A stretch of DNA of 64,000 bases from Streptomyces flavofungini (GCF_030388665.1 NZ_CP128846.1:6770501-6834500); one strand, 5' to 3'; shown: positions 50,701 to 60,729, counted from the first letter of the stretch. Notes: generated from the sequence alone by a model not told the origin. Numbers and translations are program-made.

Positions 50701-52143
50701 ATGACGGAACGACCCCCGCAGCGCACCCCCAACCGCCAGCTAGCCGCGCTCATCGCGGAAGCCGGGTTCTCCAATGCGGGCCTGGCGCGCCGCGTCGATC
50801 AGCTAGGGCTCGAGCACGGTCTCGATCTCAGGTACGACAAGACATCGGTGACACGCTGGCTCAGAGGCCAGCAGCCCCGCGGCACGACCCCCGCACTGAT
50901 CGCGGAGGTCTTCACCCGGCGCCTCGGACGGCGTCTGTCCGCACAGGACCTCGGGCTCGACGCGTGCGCGCCCGTCTACGCGGGCCTGGAGTTCGCCTCC
51001 TCGCCCGAGGAAGCCGTCGACATCGTCGGCGGCCTGTGGCGCAAGGACTCCGGCAGCCACGCCGAACTGCGCAAGATCGCCTTCACCCCGGCCGGGCTCG
51101 TGGTGCCGAGCCGGGACTGGCTCATCGGCCGCGCCGACGAACGCGTCGCCCGCGGCGAGCCGCCGCAGACCCCTCGCGTGCCCCCGCAGGGCCGCCCGAT
51201 CGTGCCCCGGCAGCGCCGCGACACCGACCGCGGGCCCGGCCACCGGGTCACCGGCGGCGACATCGCGGCCCTGCGCTCCGTCGGCGAGCTGTTCCGCGCG
51301 CTCGACCACGCCTACGGCGGCGGGCACGCCCGCCAGGCCCTGGTGCGCTACCTGGAGCACGAGGCCGAGCCGATGCTCCGCGGCACCTACGGCGAGCAGG
51401 CCGGACGGCGCCTGTTCGCCGCCGCCGCCGACCTGACCAGGCTCGCGGGCTGGACGTCGTACGACATCGCCGCGCACGGGCTCGCCCAGCGGTACTTCGT
51501 GCAGGCCCTGCGCCTGTCGCAGGCCGCGGGCGACCGCGCGTACGGCAGCTACGTCCTGGTCACCATGAGCCGCCAGGCCGTCTACCTCGGCCACGGGCGC
51601 GAGGCCGTGCAGTTGGCGCGCGTCGCCCAGCAGGGCGTCGGCGCGTCGGCGCCGCCCGTCGTGCAGGCCCTGCTGCACGCCGTCGAGGCGCGCGGGCACG
51701 GGGTGCTCGGTGAGGTCAGGGCCAGCTCGGCGTCCATGGTGCGCGCCGAGCGCGCCCTGGAGACGGCACGGCCCGGCGACGAGGTCCCGTACTGGGCGCG
51801 GTTCTTCGACGAGGCCCAGCTCGCCGACGAGTTCGCGCACTGCAACCGCGACCTCCAGCAGTACCGCGCGGCCGCCCAGCACGCCGAGCGCTCCCTGCAA
51901 CTGCGCGCCCCCGGGTACGCCCGCAGCAGGCTCTTCTGCCGCGTCGTCCTCGCCACCGCGCGCCTCGGCCTCGGCGAGCTGGAGCAGGCCTGCCAGCTGG
52001 GCGCGGAGGCGGCCCAGGCGGCGGGCGAGATGCGGTCGGTGCGGGCGGTGGAGTACGTACGCGACTTCGAGCGCCGCCTGGAGCCGTACCGGGACGCGGC
52101 GCCGGTGCGGGGGTATCGCGACAGGGTCGCGGCGCTGGGCTAG
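50701..52143 (+). CDS. DNA-binding regulator with TPR-like helices (NsdA-like class)
   Basis: A 480-residue protein. The N-terminal part (about 8-75) is an atypical helix-turn-helix: [26 protein letters not shown], then [37 protein letters not shown]. The remaining 350 residues are helical TPR-like segments ([57 protein letters not shown]). This arrangement is that of Streptomyces developmental/antibiotic regulators such as NsdA. Divergent from lipB. The ATG is preferred although the ribosome site is about 12 bases away. Confidence 0.85.
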   Translation: MTERPPQRTPNRQLAALIAEAGFSNAGLARRVDQLGLEHGLDLRYDKTSVTRWLRGQQPRGTTPALIAEVFTRRLGRRLSAQDLGLDACAPVYAGLEFASSPEEAVDIVGGLWRKDSGSHAELRKIAFTPAGLVVPSRDWLIGRADERVARGEPPQTPRVPPQGRPIVPRQRRDTDRGPGHRVTGGDIAALRSVGELFRALDHAYGGGHARQALVRYLEHEAEPMLRGTYGEQAGRRLFAAAADLTRLAGWTSYDIAAHGLAQRYFVQALRLSQAAGDRAYGSYVLVTMSRQAVYLGHGREAVQLARVAQQGVGASAPPVVQALLHAVEARGHGVLGEVRASSASMVRAERALETARPGDEVPYWARFFDEAQLADEFAHCNRDLQQYRAAAQHAERSLQLRAPGYARSRLFCRVVLATARLGLGELEQACQLGAEAAQAAGEMRSVRAVEYVRDFERRLEPYRDAAPVRGYRDRVAALG

Positions 52144-52187
52144 CGGCCAGTGGGGGGCGGCCGGACCGTGGCCGTCCCCTGCCGGAC

Positions 52188-53887
52188 TCACCGCAGCCGG
52201 GCGACAGCCGAGGCGCCCAACGCCAAGTCCCACGTGGCGAGGTCGTCCAGGTCCCCGCGCAGCGCGGCCCGCTCCGTACCGACGGACCGCATCGGCAACG
52301 GAACCGACGCGGCCACCGCGCCGACCCGCACCCCGTCCGCGTACAGGACCGTGCGACCGGGCGAGGCCACCCACGTCAGCCGGGGCTGCCCGCGTGCGTC
52401 CAGCCCTTCGGGTACGGGGCGTCGTCGAAGGTCCAGTGATGGCTCGGGCGGTCCTTCACCCGGGGGCGCTTCCACGCGGGCGTGGTGCCCGGGGGGTCGC
52501 CGACGCGGGCGGCGCGGGCCCGGAAGCCGGCCAGCGTGTCCGGCGTCGGGGAGCCGTTCCACGTGCGGTCGGCGAGGATCGCGCGGGCACCCGCCATGTG
52601 CCGCTCGAAGTACTCGTCGTCGGCCCAGAAGTTGTAGTCCGCCCAGTTCACGACGCCGGAGCCGAGCATGTCGGGGGTGTTGCCCGGTGCCCAGGTGTCG
52701 TACATCCAGGGCTCGTCGGGGTACTTGTGGTGATGGTTGTTCGGCGTGTTGTAGAAGGGGCTGATGGCGATCTCGTCATGGCCGGGAACGGCGGGCTCCG
52801 CACCCGTGCCCTCCCAGGTGAGGAAGACGACCGGGGCGCGCACGCGCTGCTGCGGGGCGGCCAGGTGCTCGGAGCCGTTGTAGACGGCGGTGCGCCGGCC
52901 GTGCGAAGTGACCACGTCGTCCAGGGTGTTGATGTACCGGTTGAGCAGGTCACCGAGGGTGGACACGTCGGGCGCGGCGGCCAGGTGGTCCTGGACGCGC
53001 GGGCACTCGGCGAGCTGAACCGGCACCTCCTCCGCGCCGATGGAGAACAGCGGCGCGTCGAACCAGCCCGCGAACTCGTCGACGATCTCCTTGCTCCTGG
53101 CGATCGCCTTCTCGCCGGTCATGTCGATGATCCAGTCCGGCGTGAGGTGGGGGTGCGTATGCGCCCCCGCGCACGCGCCTGGGCCCGAGCCGAACCCGAT
53201 GCCGAACGCCTCACTGATCACCGTGGCGTGGCCGGGCAGCTCCAGACCCGGCATCACCTGCACGTGATGCCGTGCGGCGAAGGCCTTCAGGTCCTCGATG
53301 TCGGCGCGGCTGTAGCTGTAGCTGTGGTCGGGGTCGGCGAGGCCGGGGAACCTCGGGCTGTACAGCCGGAAGCCCTCGGACTCCGACAGGTGCAGGAACA
53401 GGGTGTTGAGCTTCTGGTCGCCCATCCTGCGGATCAGGTTCTGCAGATACGGGATCCGCCAGTACTTGCGCCCCGCGTCCACGTGGACCATGCGGACCGC
53501 CTGCGCGGGCCGGTCGAGCGAGCGGGCGCGCGGGACGGCGCGGTGGTCGGTGGCGGTGGTGCGCAGGAGTTGGAGGAGGGTGCGGGTGCCGTAGTACAGG
53601 CCGTGTGTGGAGGCGGCGGAGACGCGGACGGGGCCGGTGCTGTCGAAGCGGTGGCCCTCGGCACCCAGGGCCCGGTCAGGGGCGAGGGTCAGGACGATGT
53701 CGTCCCGGTCCGGCCGCCCGCCCGCGACGACGCGCGGTGCGACGCCGGTGACCTGTTCCATCTCCGTACGCAGCTGGGCCGCGACGGCCCGTACGGACTG
53801 GTGCGCGGGGCCCGGGAACTCGGCACGGCCGGACGGGTGACAAGACAGCGGGACGGCTTGAAGCCCCCGCGTGGGGGGCGCGGGGGC
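52188..53887 (-). pseudogene. Degraded GH20 beta-N-acetylhexosaminidase
   Basis: The reading frame is open from 53887 but has no signal peptide and no start codon before an internal ATG at 53761. The upstream sequence is a terminator hairpin, so the 5' end is lost. The GH20b part (QSVRAVAAQLRTEMEQVTGV) and the barrel (HVDAGRKYWRIPYLQNLIRRMG, LHLSESEGFRLYS, LPGHATV) are good. The catalytic pair normally in G[GA]DE reads SIGAEEV, an Asp-to-Glu change. Near 52390 the frame ends after WTHAGSPG, while the C-terminal LamG-like domain goes on in another frame (LTWVASPGRTVLYADGVRVG...). Frame loss at both ends makes it a probable pseudogene. Confidence 0.72.
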
Positions 53888-53889
53888 TT
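53861..53889. terminator. Hairpin terminator for the FAD-oxidoreductase gene
   Basis: AAGCCCCCGCG at 53861-53871 pairs with CGCGGGGGCTT at 53879-53889, downstream of the minus-strand gene ending at 53949. Confidence 0.75.
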
Positions 53890-53948
53890 AGGGGGAGCCG
53901 GTCCGGCGAGGCGGACAGGTCCGATGAGTGGGCCTGCTGGGAGAGGGC

Positions 53949-55352
53949 TCAGGCGGCAGCGGGCAGCGGCTCCTCGGTGTCGGCCGTACGGATGCCGAGG
54001 TCGGCGAGCGCGGCGTGCGCCGCCCTGCGCCCGGAGTGCAGCGCGCCCTGCACCGTGCTGGTGTCGCGGTGGTCGCCGCACACATAGAGCCCCGCCAACA
54101 GCCGTACGGGACGGCGCAGGTCGTGCGGTGGCGGCATCGCGGGCACCGCCTCGCGCGTGCGGTGCACGGCAAGGAGCTCCCAGCGGTCGGTCGGGGTGCC
54201 GTACAGCTGCGCGAGATGGCCGCGCACGGACCGCTCCAGGTCGTCCGGGGGCGGGCCGAGGACGGTCGAGGACACCAGGGGCCGGCCGTCGGGCGCGCGC
54301 GTGGGGTCGACGTGGCTCACGACGGCCGTGTGGGCGACCGGGCCCGCCCGGTCGGCGTCCAGGAGGAGCGCGGGCTCGGCGAGCGGTGGCTCGGGGACCG
54401 TGTGGTGCACCACGGTGACCGGGTGGAACGGCGGTACGCGCAGGCCGGGCAGGAGCTCGGCGGCGGCGCGCGCGTCGGTGGCGAGCAGGACGCCGGCGCA
54501 GGACAGCTCGCCGTGCTCGGCGGTGGTGACGCGGTTCGCGGACACCGAGGTGACGCGGACGCCGGTGCGCACGGTGCCGGGCGGCAGCGCGCCCGCGAGC
54601 AGCTCGGGCAGGGCGTCGGCGCCGCCCTCGGGCAGGCACAGGCGGCCACGCGCGAAGGCGTGCAGGGCGAGGTCGGCGCACCGGCTCGACGTCGTCAGGT
54701 CCGGGTCGCACAGCAGTGCCGACAGCAGCGGGCGCAGGAACCCTTCGACGGTGCGCGGGGGCAGCCCGCGCGCGGACAGGGCCTGGGCCGCGGGCAGTTC
54801 GGGGCGCGCGAGGAGCCGTCGCACGGGGGTCGCCGCGATCCGGGCGAGCGCCGCGCCGAGGCGGGCCTGGTCGAGTGCGCCGCCCAGGGGCGCGGTGCGG
54901 GGCGACGGCCTCGATGGCCGTGGCGTGGTCCTGGACGAGGGTCGGGGCGGGGCACCCGGGGCGGTGCGCGCGGGCCGCGGCACTCGGGGGGCGCTCGCAA
55001 GGGCGCGCGCCGCTGTGAGTGCGCCCCTCGCGCTCCGTCCGCCGCTCGGCTCCGCCATGCGGTGGTGCCTGCCGGCGCTGTGCACCAGCAGACCGGGGGC
55101 GAAGGGGCGCAGGACGAGTGCGTCGAGGCCGGGTGTGTGACGCAGTTCCGGATACGACGTGGTCAGCAGTTGCCCGATCCTGTCGAGTCGGAAGCCGTCC
55201 ACCTTCTCGGTCGACATCCGGCCGCCGACGTAAGGGGCGGCCTCCAGGACAACGGTCGTTACACCGGCGCTGGTCAGCTGGTGGGCGGCCGACAGTCCCG
55301 CGACCCCGGCTCCCACGATGACGACATCCGCATGGTGCGCAGGCTCTGGCAC
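53949..55352 (-). CDS. FAD-dependent amine-oxidase/desaturase-like oxidoreductase
   Basis: A 467-residue flavoprotein. The dinucleotide-binding fold is VVIVGAGVAGLSAAHQLTSAG at residues 9-29, followed by VLEAAPYVGGRMST, the GG-motif of the amine oxidase/phytoene desaturase group. The C-terminal FAD part is LYVCGDHRDTSTVQGALHSGRRAA. The middle has a Pro/Arg-rich insert (about 120-155) that looks disordered. No carotenoid gene is near, so the substrate is unknown. Confidence 0.88.
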   Translation of the reverse strand: MPEPAHHADVVIVGAGVAGLSAAHQLTSAGVTTVVLEAAPYVGGRMSTEKVDGFRLDRIGQLLTTSYPELRHTPGLDALVLRPFAPGLLVHSAGRHHRMAEPSGGRSARGALTAARALASAPRVPRPARTAPGAPPRPSSRTTPRPSRPSPRTAPLGGALDQARLGAALARIAATPVRRLLARPELPAAQALSARGLPPRTVEGFLRPLLSALLCDPDLTTSSRCADLALHAFARGRLCLPEGGADALPELLAGALPPGTVRTGVRVTSVSANRVTTAEHGELSCAGVLLATDARAAAELLPGLRVPPFHPVTVVHHTVPEPPLAEPALLLDADRAGPVAHTAVVSHVDPTRAPDGRPLVSSTVLGPPPDDLERSVRGHLAQLYGTPTDRWELLAVHRTREAVPAMPPPHDLRRPVRLLAGLYVCGDHRDTSTVQGALHSGRRAAHAALADLGIRTADTEEPLPAAA

Positions 55353-55531
55353 GTGCTCCTCCCGGAGGTTGCGCGGCTCGCTCGACTGCTGGGGAGCCTT
55401 ATGCCCTCACGAGGGCGGTGGAATCCCCGAGTTCCGGTCGAGGGTAGGAGCGTGGACGGCCGCTGGGAGTCGCGCACGGACCGGGCATGGTCGCACGGTG
55501 GTCGCACGGCCGTGCGGGCGCGCTCGGGGCG

Positions 55532-56509
55532 TCAGGCCAGCGCGGCCCTGATGGCGTCCTCGATGCCGGGGTGGGTGAACCCGAACCCGGACTCCGTGAG
55601 GCGGGTGGGCAGGACGCGCTGGCTGCCGAGGACGTCCCCGGCCATCTCGCCGAGGACGACCCGCAGGGCGGGCGCGGGCGCGGGGAACGGCGTCGGACGG
55701 CGCAGCACCCGGCCCATCGTCGCCGTCACCTCGCGGTTGGTGACCGGCTCCGGAGCCGTCAGGTTGAACGGCCCCGACAGGTCGTCCCGCGCGAGCAGAT
55801 GCCGCATCGCCGCCACCTCGTCGTAGAGCGCGATGAAGCTCCAGTACTGCCGGCCGTTCCCGAGCCGCCCGCCGAGGCCCGCCTTGAAGAGCGGGAACAT
55901 CCGCCCCCAGGCTCCGCCCTCGCGCGCGACCACCAGGCCGGTGCGCGTGAACACCGTGCGCACGCCCGCGTCCTGGGCCGCGGCGGCCGCCTGCTCCCAC
56001 GCCACGCACATCGACGGCAGGAACCCCTCCCCAGGAGGAGCCGTCTCGTCCACCGCGCGCTGACCGGTGTCTCCGTAGTAGCCGATCGCGCTGCCGTTCA
56101 GGAACACCCGGGGCGGCTCGTCGAGGGCCGCCACGGCTTCCGCGAGCGTCCGGGTGCCGAGCACCCTGCTGTCGCGCAGCTCGCGCTTGTACGCGTCGTT
56201 CCAGCGCCGGTCGCCGATCCCGGCGCCCGCCAGGTTCACGACGGCGTCACAGCCCGCGAGCCCGGCGGCGTCGACGTACCCCTCCTTGGGGTCCCAGCGC
56301 ACCTCGTCCTTCGCCCGCGGAGCCCGGCGCACGAGCCGGACCACCTCGTGGCCGTCCTCGGACAGCGAGCGCGTGAGCGCGGAGCCGATGAGGCCGGAGG
56401 CGCCGGACACGGCGACGCGGCGCGGCTCGTGCGGGGGCTCCGCCGGGTCCGCCCGGTTCGCCCGGGTCAGCGGGTCCGTCGACTCCGGGGGTGACGCGTG
56501 CTGCTCCAT
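55532..56509 (-). CDS. TIGR01777-family epimerase (SDR-like)
   Basis: A 325-residue protein. After about 28 charged residues the Rossmann motif VAVSGASGLIGSALTRSL appears. Then come VVNLAGAGIGDRRW, FLNGSAIGYYGDTG (active Tyr region) and RTGLVVAREGGAW, and the C-terminal DUF1731 segment GEMAGDVLGSQRVLPTRLTESGFGFTHP. This set defines the TIGR01777 family. Its role is not proven; it often lies near lipoate/pyruvate-dehydrogenase genes in Streptomyces, as here. Divergent from the GNAT gene. Confidence 0.92.
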   Translation of the reverse strand: MEQHASPPESTDPLTRANRADPAEPPHEPRRVAVSGASGLIGSALTRSLSEDGHEVVRLVRRAPRAKDEVRWDPKEGYVDAAGLAGCDAVVNLAGAGIGDRRWNDAYKRELRDSRVLGTRTLAEAVAALDEPPRVFLNGSAIGYYGDTGQRAVDETAPPGEGFLPSMCVAWEQAAAAAQDAGVRTVFTRTGLVVAREGGAWGRMFPLFKAGLGGRLGNGRQYWSFIALYDEVAAMRHLLARDDLSGPFNLTAPEPVTNREVTATMGRVLRRPTPFPAPAPALRVVLGEMAGDVLGSQRVLPTRLTESGFGFTHPGIEDAIRAALA

Positions 56510-56571
56510 GGGGCCATCCTGCCGTGAAAGGGACGATCGTGCTGTCGTACGCCCGCCGTACAGTGGCGCTC

Positions 56572-57060
56572 ATGCAGCAGTCGTACATACGCACCGCGCG
56601 GGCCGACGACGACGCCGCCCTGGCCCGCATGGACCGCGCGAACTGGTCCACGGTGCACTCCGTGCAGCCACGTCCGCAGCCTCCCTACGAGCCGTTCTTC
56701 TCCGAACGCTTCGGCCCCCGCGACCACTTGGTCGCCGAACTCGACGGGCACGTCGTCGGCTACATCAGGCTCGGGTTCCCCACCCCGCTCGCCGTGAACG
56801 CGCACGTGCGCCAGATCCTGGGATTCGTTGTCGCCGAGGAGGCGCGCGGCAAGGGCGTGGGGCGCGCGCTGCTCCAGGCCGTGGTGGCGGAGGCGCGCCG
56901 CCAGGGCGCGCGCCGCATCACGCTGCGCGTGCTCGGGCACAACACGGCGGCGCGCGCGCTCTACGAGTCCGAGAAGTTCGTGACCGAGGGCGTGCTGCCC
57001 GGCGAGTTCCTCCTGGACGGCCGGTACGTGGACGACGTCCTGATGGGCCGCTCGCTCTGA
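56572..57060 (+). CDS. GNAT-family N-acetyltransferase
   Basis: A 162-residue protein. The acetyl-CoA site is LGFVVAEEARGKGVGRALLQAVVAEARRQGARRI at about 81-115 (motif A with the R/Q-x-x-G-x-G/A pattern). Then come LRVLGHNTAARALYESEKFV and a short C-terminus ending DDVLMGRSL. The length and order fit RimI/RimL-like GNATs; the substrate is unknown. The start ATG lies in a region with weak ribosome-site similarity. Confidence 0.88.
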   Translation: MQQSYIRTARADDDAALARMDRANWSTVHSVQPRPQPPYEPFFSERFGPRDHLVAELDGHVVGYIRLGFPTPLAVNAHVRQILGFVVAEEARGKGVGRALLQAVVAEARRQGARRITLRVLGHNTAARALYESEKFVTEGVLPGEFLLDGRYVDDVLMGRSL

Positions 57061-57062
57061 CA

Positions 57063-57089
57063 CCGGGCCGCCCCGACCCGGGCGGCCGG
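57063..57089. terminator. Terminator after the GNAT gene
   Basis: GGCCGCCC pairs with GGGCGGCC around CGACCC, three bases past the stop codon. Confidence 0.6.
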
Positions 57090-57259
57090 CCTCCCGGAGC
57101 GCCCGGTCCGCCACACCTGACGGCCCGGCCCGGCGTGCGCCCACCACGCGCGCGTAGGAGCGTGGACACGTCCTCCGCCGAGCGTGGACACGCGGGCCGC
57201 GCGAGGACGCGTCCTGCGCGGGCGTGGGCACGTCCTCGGGCCCGCGGGAAGGAGCGTCG

Positions 57260-58402
57260 ATGATCAGGGCTGCGGCCAGGCGGCGCAGCGCCCGGGACGC
57301 GGGCTGGCCCCGTGGCGCGCCGACGCCTCCTTGGGCGCGCTGGCCCGCGCCGGTGCTCCTGGTCCTGACGTGCGTCGTCCAGCTCGTGACCCCCAGGACG
57401 CTGGACCTCAGCTTCCTGCTCGCCGCCGTGCCGCCGCTCGCCGCCCTCGCCTACGGGCCCGCGGCCACCGCGCTCCTGGGCGGCATCGTCCTGCTGCTGC
57501 TCTCCCTGCCGCACTTCGACCTGGGGCACCCAGGGACGAGCGACGCCGCGACCGTCGCCTTCGTGGCGGTGCTCAGCGTGCTCTTCTCCTGGGTGCGCAG
57601 CCGCCGCGACGCCCAGCTCGTCACCGTCCGCACGGTCGCCGAGGCGGCCCAGTTCGCGGTCCTTCCGCCGCTGCCGGAACGCGTGGGCCCGGTGCGCTGC
57701 GCGGGCCTGTACCGGGCGGCGCAGCGCGGCACCCTGGTCGGCGGTGACCTCTTCGACGTACGCAGGGGGCCCTGCGGAGTGCGGGCCCTGGTCGGCGACG
57801 TGCAGGGGCACGGGCTCGCGGCCGTCGGGACCGTCGCGGCGCTGCTCGGGGCCTTCCGGGAGGCGGTGCTCGACCAGGGCGACCTGGAGGGTGTCGCCGC
57901 CCGCCTCGACCGGCGCCTCGTCATCGACTCCGAGGACGCCGAACACGGTGAGCCCGGCGAGCTCTTCGCCACCGCCGTCCTCCTGGAGTTCGGCGCCACG
58001 GCCGGAGAACTGCGCCTGGTCTCCTGCGGTCACCCGCCGCCCCTGCTGCTGCGCGACGGCGCGGTCACCGAACTCGACGTCACGCCGGGACCGCCCCTCG
58101 GCCTCGGGATCGCTGGGGTCGTGCCGCCCGAGCCGGTCGTCGTCGGCCTCGAACCCGGCGACTGGCTGGTGACCGTCACGGACGGCGTGACCGAGGCGCG
58201 GGACACGTCCGGGGCCTTCTATCCGCTGGTGGAGCGGCTGCCCGCGTTCTTCGAGGCGCAGCGGCACGACCCGGCCGCCTTCACGGACGCGATCTGGAGG
58301 GATCTGGTCCGTTTCTCCGGTGGGGTACGGGACGACGTGGCGCTGTTGGTGTTCGTGGTGCTGGAGGAGGGGGCGGGGGAGAGGGCTGCGGCAGGGGCGT
58401 AG
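57260..58402 (+). CDS. Membrane-bound SpoIIE/PP2C-type phosphatase
   Basis: A 380-residue protein. The N-terminal part has about four hydrophobic segments (about 30-50, 55-75, 80-97 and 105-122), followed by a short helix QLVTVRTVAEAAQFAVLPPLPERVG. Then comes the SpoIIE domain with GTLVGGDLFDV, GDVQGHGLAAVGTVAALLGAF, FATAVLLEF, SCGHPPPLLL, VTDGVTEARD and DDVALLVF. It is a second partner-switching type phosphatase in this window and unlike the first has no receiver. The ATG at 57260 follows GGAAGGAG. No anti-sigma partner adjoins. Confidence 0.92.
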   Translation: MIRAAARRRSARDAGWPRGAPTPPWARWPAPVLLVLTCVVQLVTPRTLDLSFLLAAVPPLAALAYGPAATALLGGIVLLLLSLPHFDLGHPGTSDAATVAFVAVLSVLFSWVRSRRDAQLVTVRTVAEAAQFAVLPPLPERVGPVRCAGLYRAAQRGTLVGGDLFDVRRGPCGVRALVGDVQGHGLAAVGTVAALLGAFREAVLDQGDLEGVAARLDRRLVIDSEDAEHGEPGELFATAVLLEFGATAGELRLVSCGHPPPLLLRDGAVTELDVTPGPPLGLGIAGVVPPEPVVVGLEPGDWLVTVTDGVTEARDTSGAFYPLVERLPAFFEAQRHDPAAFTDAIWRDLVRFSGGVRDDVALLVFVVLEEGAGERAAAGA

Positions 58403-58528
58403 AGGGGAGGAGAGGGCTGTGGTGGGGCGTAGAAGGGAGGGGTGGGGGAGGAGAGGGCCGTGGCCGGGGCGTAGAGGAAGGGGCCGGGGTGCGGAGAGGC
58501 GGGAGCGAGCCTCCGGCAGCCGTCCGCC

Positions 58529-59185
58529 TCACTTCTCCAGGAGCCGGAGGCCGCCCGTCAGTTCGCGCAGGCAGCGGACCGCCAGTTCCGCGGGGGAGCC
58601 GGGGCCGCGCGGCGGGTCGTCCGTGGCGGCCCAGGTCTCCATGGCGATCCGGATGGCGTCGGTGGCCGCCGCGGCGGCGAGCCGCACCTCGAGCCCGTCG
58701 GCACCCTCGCCCACGAGCCGGGCCAGCACGGGGACCAGCTGCTCCTCGGACTCCTGGTTCACCCGGTACCAGACCGCGCGCAGGGCCGGGTCGTCCTGAG
58801 CGGCGCGGAGCAGGCCGCGGGTCCACTCCAGGGCCTCGTCGGTCCGGGCGTCCGTGGGGGTGAGGGCCTCGGCGATGGAGCGTTCGAGCGCGGTCGGCAC
58901 GGCGGCGTCCAGGTCCGCGAGGCGGGCCCGCCACTGGGCGGCGCCCCCGGCGAGGAGCGGCGCGACCGCGTCCTGCTTGTTGCGGAAGTAGCGGTAGAAG
59001 GTGCGCAGCGCCACGCCCGCACGGTGCGCGATCTCCTCGGCGGTGGTGCCGTCCGGGCCGCGCTCGGCGAAGAGTTCGGCGGCGGCGCGGGCGATGTCGA
59101 GCTGCGTGGCCGCCTTGCGGCGCTCGGTCAGCGAGGGGCGGGTCGGCTGCGGCGCTCGCGTGGGCTGCGGCGGTTGGGTGCTCAC
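58529..59185 (-). CDS. TetR family transcriptional regulator
   Basis: A 218-residue repressor. The helix-turn-helix at about 24-75 reads TQLDIARAAAELFAERGPDGTTAEEIAHRAGVALRTFYRYFRNKQD. The C-terminal half is a helical ligand-binding domain. It is divergent from an SDR gene. The 141-base gap contains a 6-5-6 palindrome (ATGGCA-AAACG-TGCCAT, 59232-59248), the probable operator. The pair is likely a repressor with its target enzyme. Confidence 0.92.
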   Translation of the reverse strand: MSTQPPQPTRAPQPTRPSLTERRKAATQLDIARAAAELFAERGPDGTTAEEIAHRAGVALRTFYRYFRNKQDAVAPLLAGGAAQWRARLADLDAAVPTALERSIAEALTPTDARTDEALEWTRGLLRAAQDDPALRAVWYRVNQESEEQLVPVLARLVGEGADGLEVRLAAAAATDAIRIAMETWAATDDPPRGPGSPAELAVRCLRELTGGLRLLEK

Positions 59186-59231
59186 GTTCGAAGCCTACGC
59201 GGGACACCGCCGGAATTCACAAAATGACGCT

Positions 59232-59248
59232 ATGGCAAAACGTGCCAT
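59232..59248. promoter_or_regulatory. Putative TetR operator between TetR and SDR genes
   Basis: The perfect inverted repeat ATGGCA-n5-TGCCAT lies centrally in the divergent intergenic region, with AT-richer surroundings that suit a promoter (CAAAATGACG, TACATTGAAAT). Confidence 0.65.
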
Positions 59249-59326
59249 GAGGGCGTACATTGAAATCAGTTGGACCGTGCCGGACCCGCAGCGGGTCCGG
59301 CTGTCCGAGGCTGATCGGAGAGACCC

Positions 59327-60118
59327 ATGAACCTGACGCGTTACGCGGACCGCCGCGCCCTCGTCACCGGCGGCGGCTCGGGCATCGGCCAGGCCACCGT
59401 GCTTCGCCTGCTCGCGGAGGGCGGCAGAGTGGTGGCCGCCGACGTCAGCGAGGCGGGCCTGAAGGACACCGAGCAGAAGGCGGGCGCCGACGCGGTCCGG
59501 CTGACGACGCTCGTGGTCGACGTGGCGGACGAGTCATCGGTGCGCGCGGGCGTGGCCGCCGCCGTCTCCGCGCTCGGCGGCCTGGACGTGCTGGTGAACG
59601 CGGCGGGCGTGCTGCGGTCCTCGCACACGCACGAGACCAGCCTCGAATCCTTCGAGCAGGTGCTCAGGATCAATCTGACCGGCACGTTCCTGATGATCCG
59701 CGAGGCCGTCCCGGCACTCCTCGAAGGCGAGGACGCGGCCGTGGTCAACTTCAGCTCCACGTCGGCGGCGTTCGCCCATCCGTACATGGCGGCGTACGCG
59801 GCCAGCAAGGGCGGCATCCAGTCCATGACCCACGCCCTGGCGAGCGAGTACGCGAAGCGGGGCATCCGCTTCACCGCCGTCCAGCCCGGCTCCATCTCCA
59901 GCGGCATGACCGACGGCAGCGGCGCCAGCGGGCAGAGCCGCGGCCCCGGCCTGCCCGAGGACGCGGACCTGAGCCTGTTCGTGAAGCTGACCCCGGCGCT
60001 CGGTCAGGGCTTCGCGGCCCCCGAGACGGTCGCGTCCGTCGTCGCGATGCTCGCGTCCGAGGACGGCGGGTTCATCACGGGCACGGAGATACGGGTGGAC
60101 GGGGGCACGCACTTCTGA
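59327..60118 (+). CDS. Short-chain dehydrogenase/reductase
   Basis: A 263-residue classical SDR. The cofactor motif is LVTGGGSGIGQATVLRLL (TGxxxGxG), then VVDVADESS, VLVNAAGVLRSS, the catalytic Ser in VNFSSTSAAF and the YAASKGG (YxxxK) pair. The C-terminus is GFITGTEIRVDGGTHF. Asp in AADVSEAG after the second strand points to NAD(H) preference. It is probably controlled by the divergent TetR gene. Substrate unknown. Confidence 0.94.
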   Translation: MNLTRYADRRALVTGGGSGIGQATVLRLLAEGGRVVAADVSEAGLKDTEQKAGADAVRLTTLVVDVADESSVRAGVAAAVSALGGLDVLVNAAGVLRSSHTHETSLESFEQVLRINLTGTFLMIREAVPALLEGEDAAVVNFSSTSAAFAHPYMAAYAASKGGIQSMTHALASEYAKRGIRFTAVQPGSISSGMTDGSGASGQSRGPGLPEDADLSLFVKLTPALGQGFAAPETVASVVAMLASEDGGFITGTEIRVDGGTHF

Positions 60119-60204
60119 GCCCTCGGACGAGGCGGCGGGCCGCACGGGCCGCCGGGGGACGGCCTGCGGGGGACGGTGTCCACGCAGGCGCGCCAGGCCC
60201 GGCG

Positions 60205-60729
60205 TCAGCGTGCCGCGAACCGCTCCCACAGCTTCGGGTAGCGCTCGGCGAGCGCGCGGTCGTCCTCGAAGTCGATCGGGGAGCCCTCCGGCTCCGGAGG
60301 GGCGGGCGCGATGCCGAGGTCGGGGGCGACCACGCCGGTCATCCGCTCGTAGGCCTCGTCGGCGGCGTAGCCCAGCTCCTCGCCGTCGCCGTCGATCTCG
60401 TCGTCGAAGTCGTCGAGGAGTTCCGCCAGCGAGTCCGGGTCGTGCACGGCGCCCTCGAAGACCTCCCGGCCCTGCCCGATCAGCCAGCACCGGAAGTAGT
60501 CGAAGGCATCGTCGCTCGCCCCGTCGAGAACGATCCAGGCGGCGCCCCACAGATCCCAGCGATAGGCGCGGTTGTAGCGGGCCTCGAAGTGCCGCGCGAA
60601 GTCCAGGACGGCGTCCGGGTCGTACTCGAGGAGCTTGTCGATGACCAGCTCGGCCTGGTCCTCGGGGTCGCCCTCGGCGGCCTCGCGGGTGCTGTCCACG
60701 ATCTCCCAGAACTCCGTCTCGTCCATCAC
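60205..60729 (-). CDS. DUF4240 protein
   Basis: A 174-residue acidic protein starting MMDETEFWEIVDSTREAAEGDPEDQAELVIDKLLEYDPDAVLDF, the DUF4240 signature. It continues with RAYRWDLWGAAWIVLDGASDDAFDYFRCWLIGQGREVFEGAVHDPDSLAE. The family is widespread in Streptomyces, with no known activity. The second Met (60726) is as good a start as the first. Convergent with the first SDR gene and divergent from the second. Confidence 0.9.
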   Translation of the reverse strand: MMDETEFWEIVDSTREAAEGDPEDQAELVIDKLLEYDPDAVLDFARHFEARYNRAYRWDLWGAAWIVLDGASDDAFDYFRCWLIGQGREVFEGAVHDPDSLAELLDDFDDEIDGDGEELGYAADEAYERMTGVVAPDLGIAPAPPEPEGSPIDFEDDRALAERYPKLWERFAAR

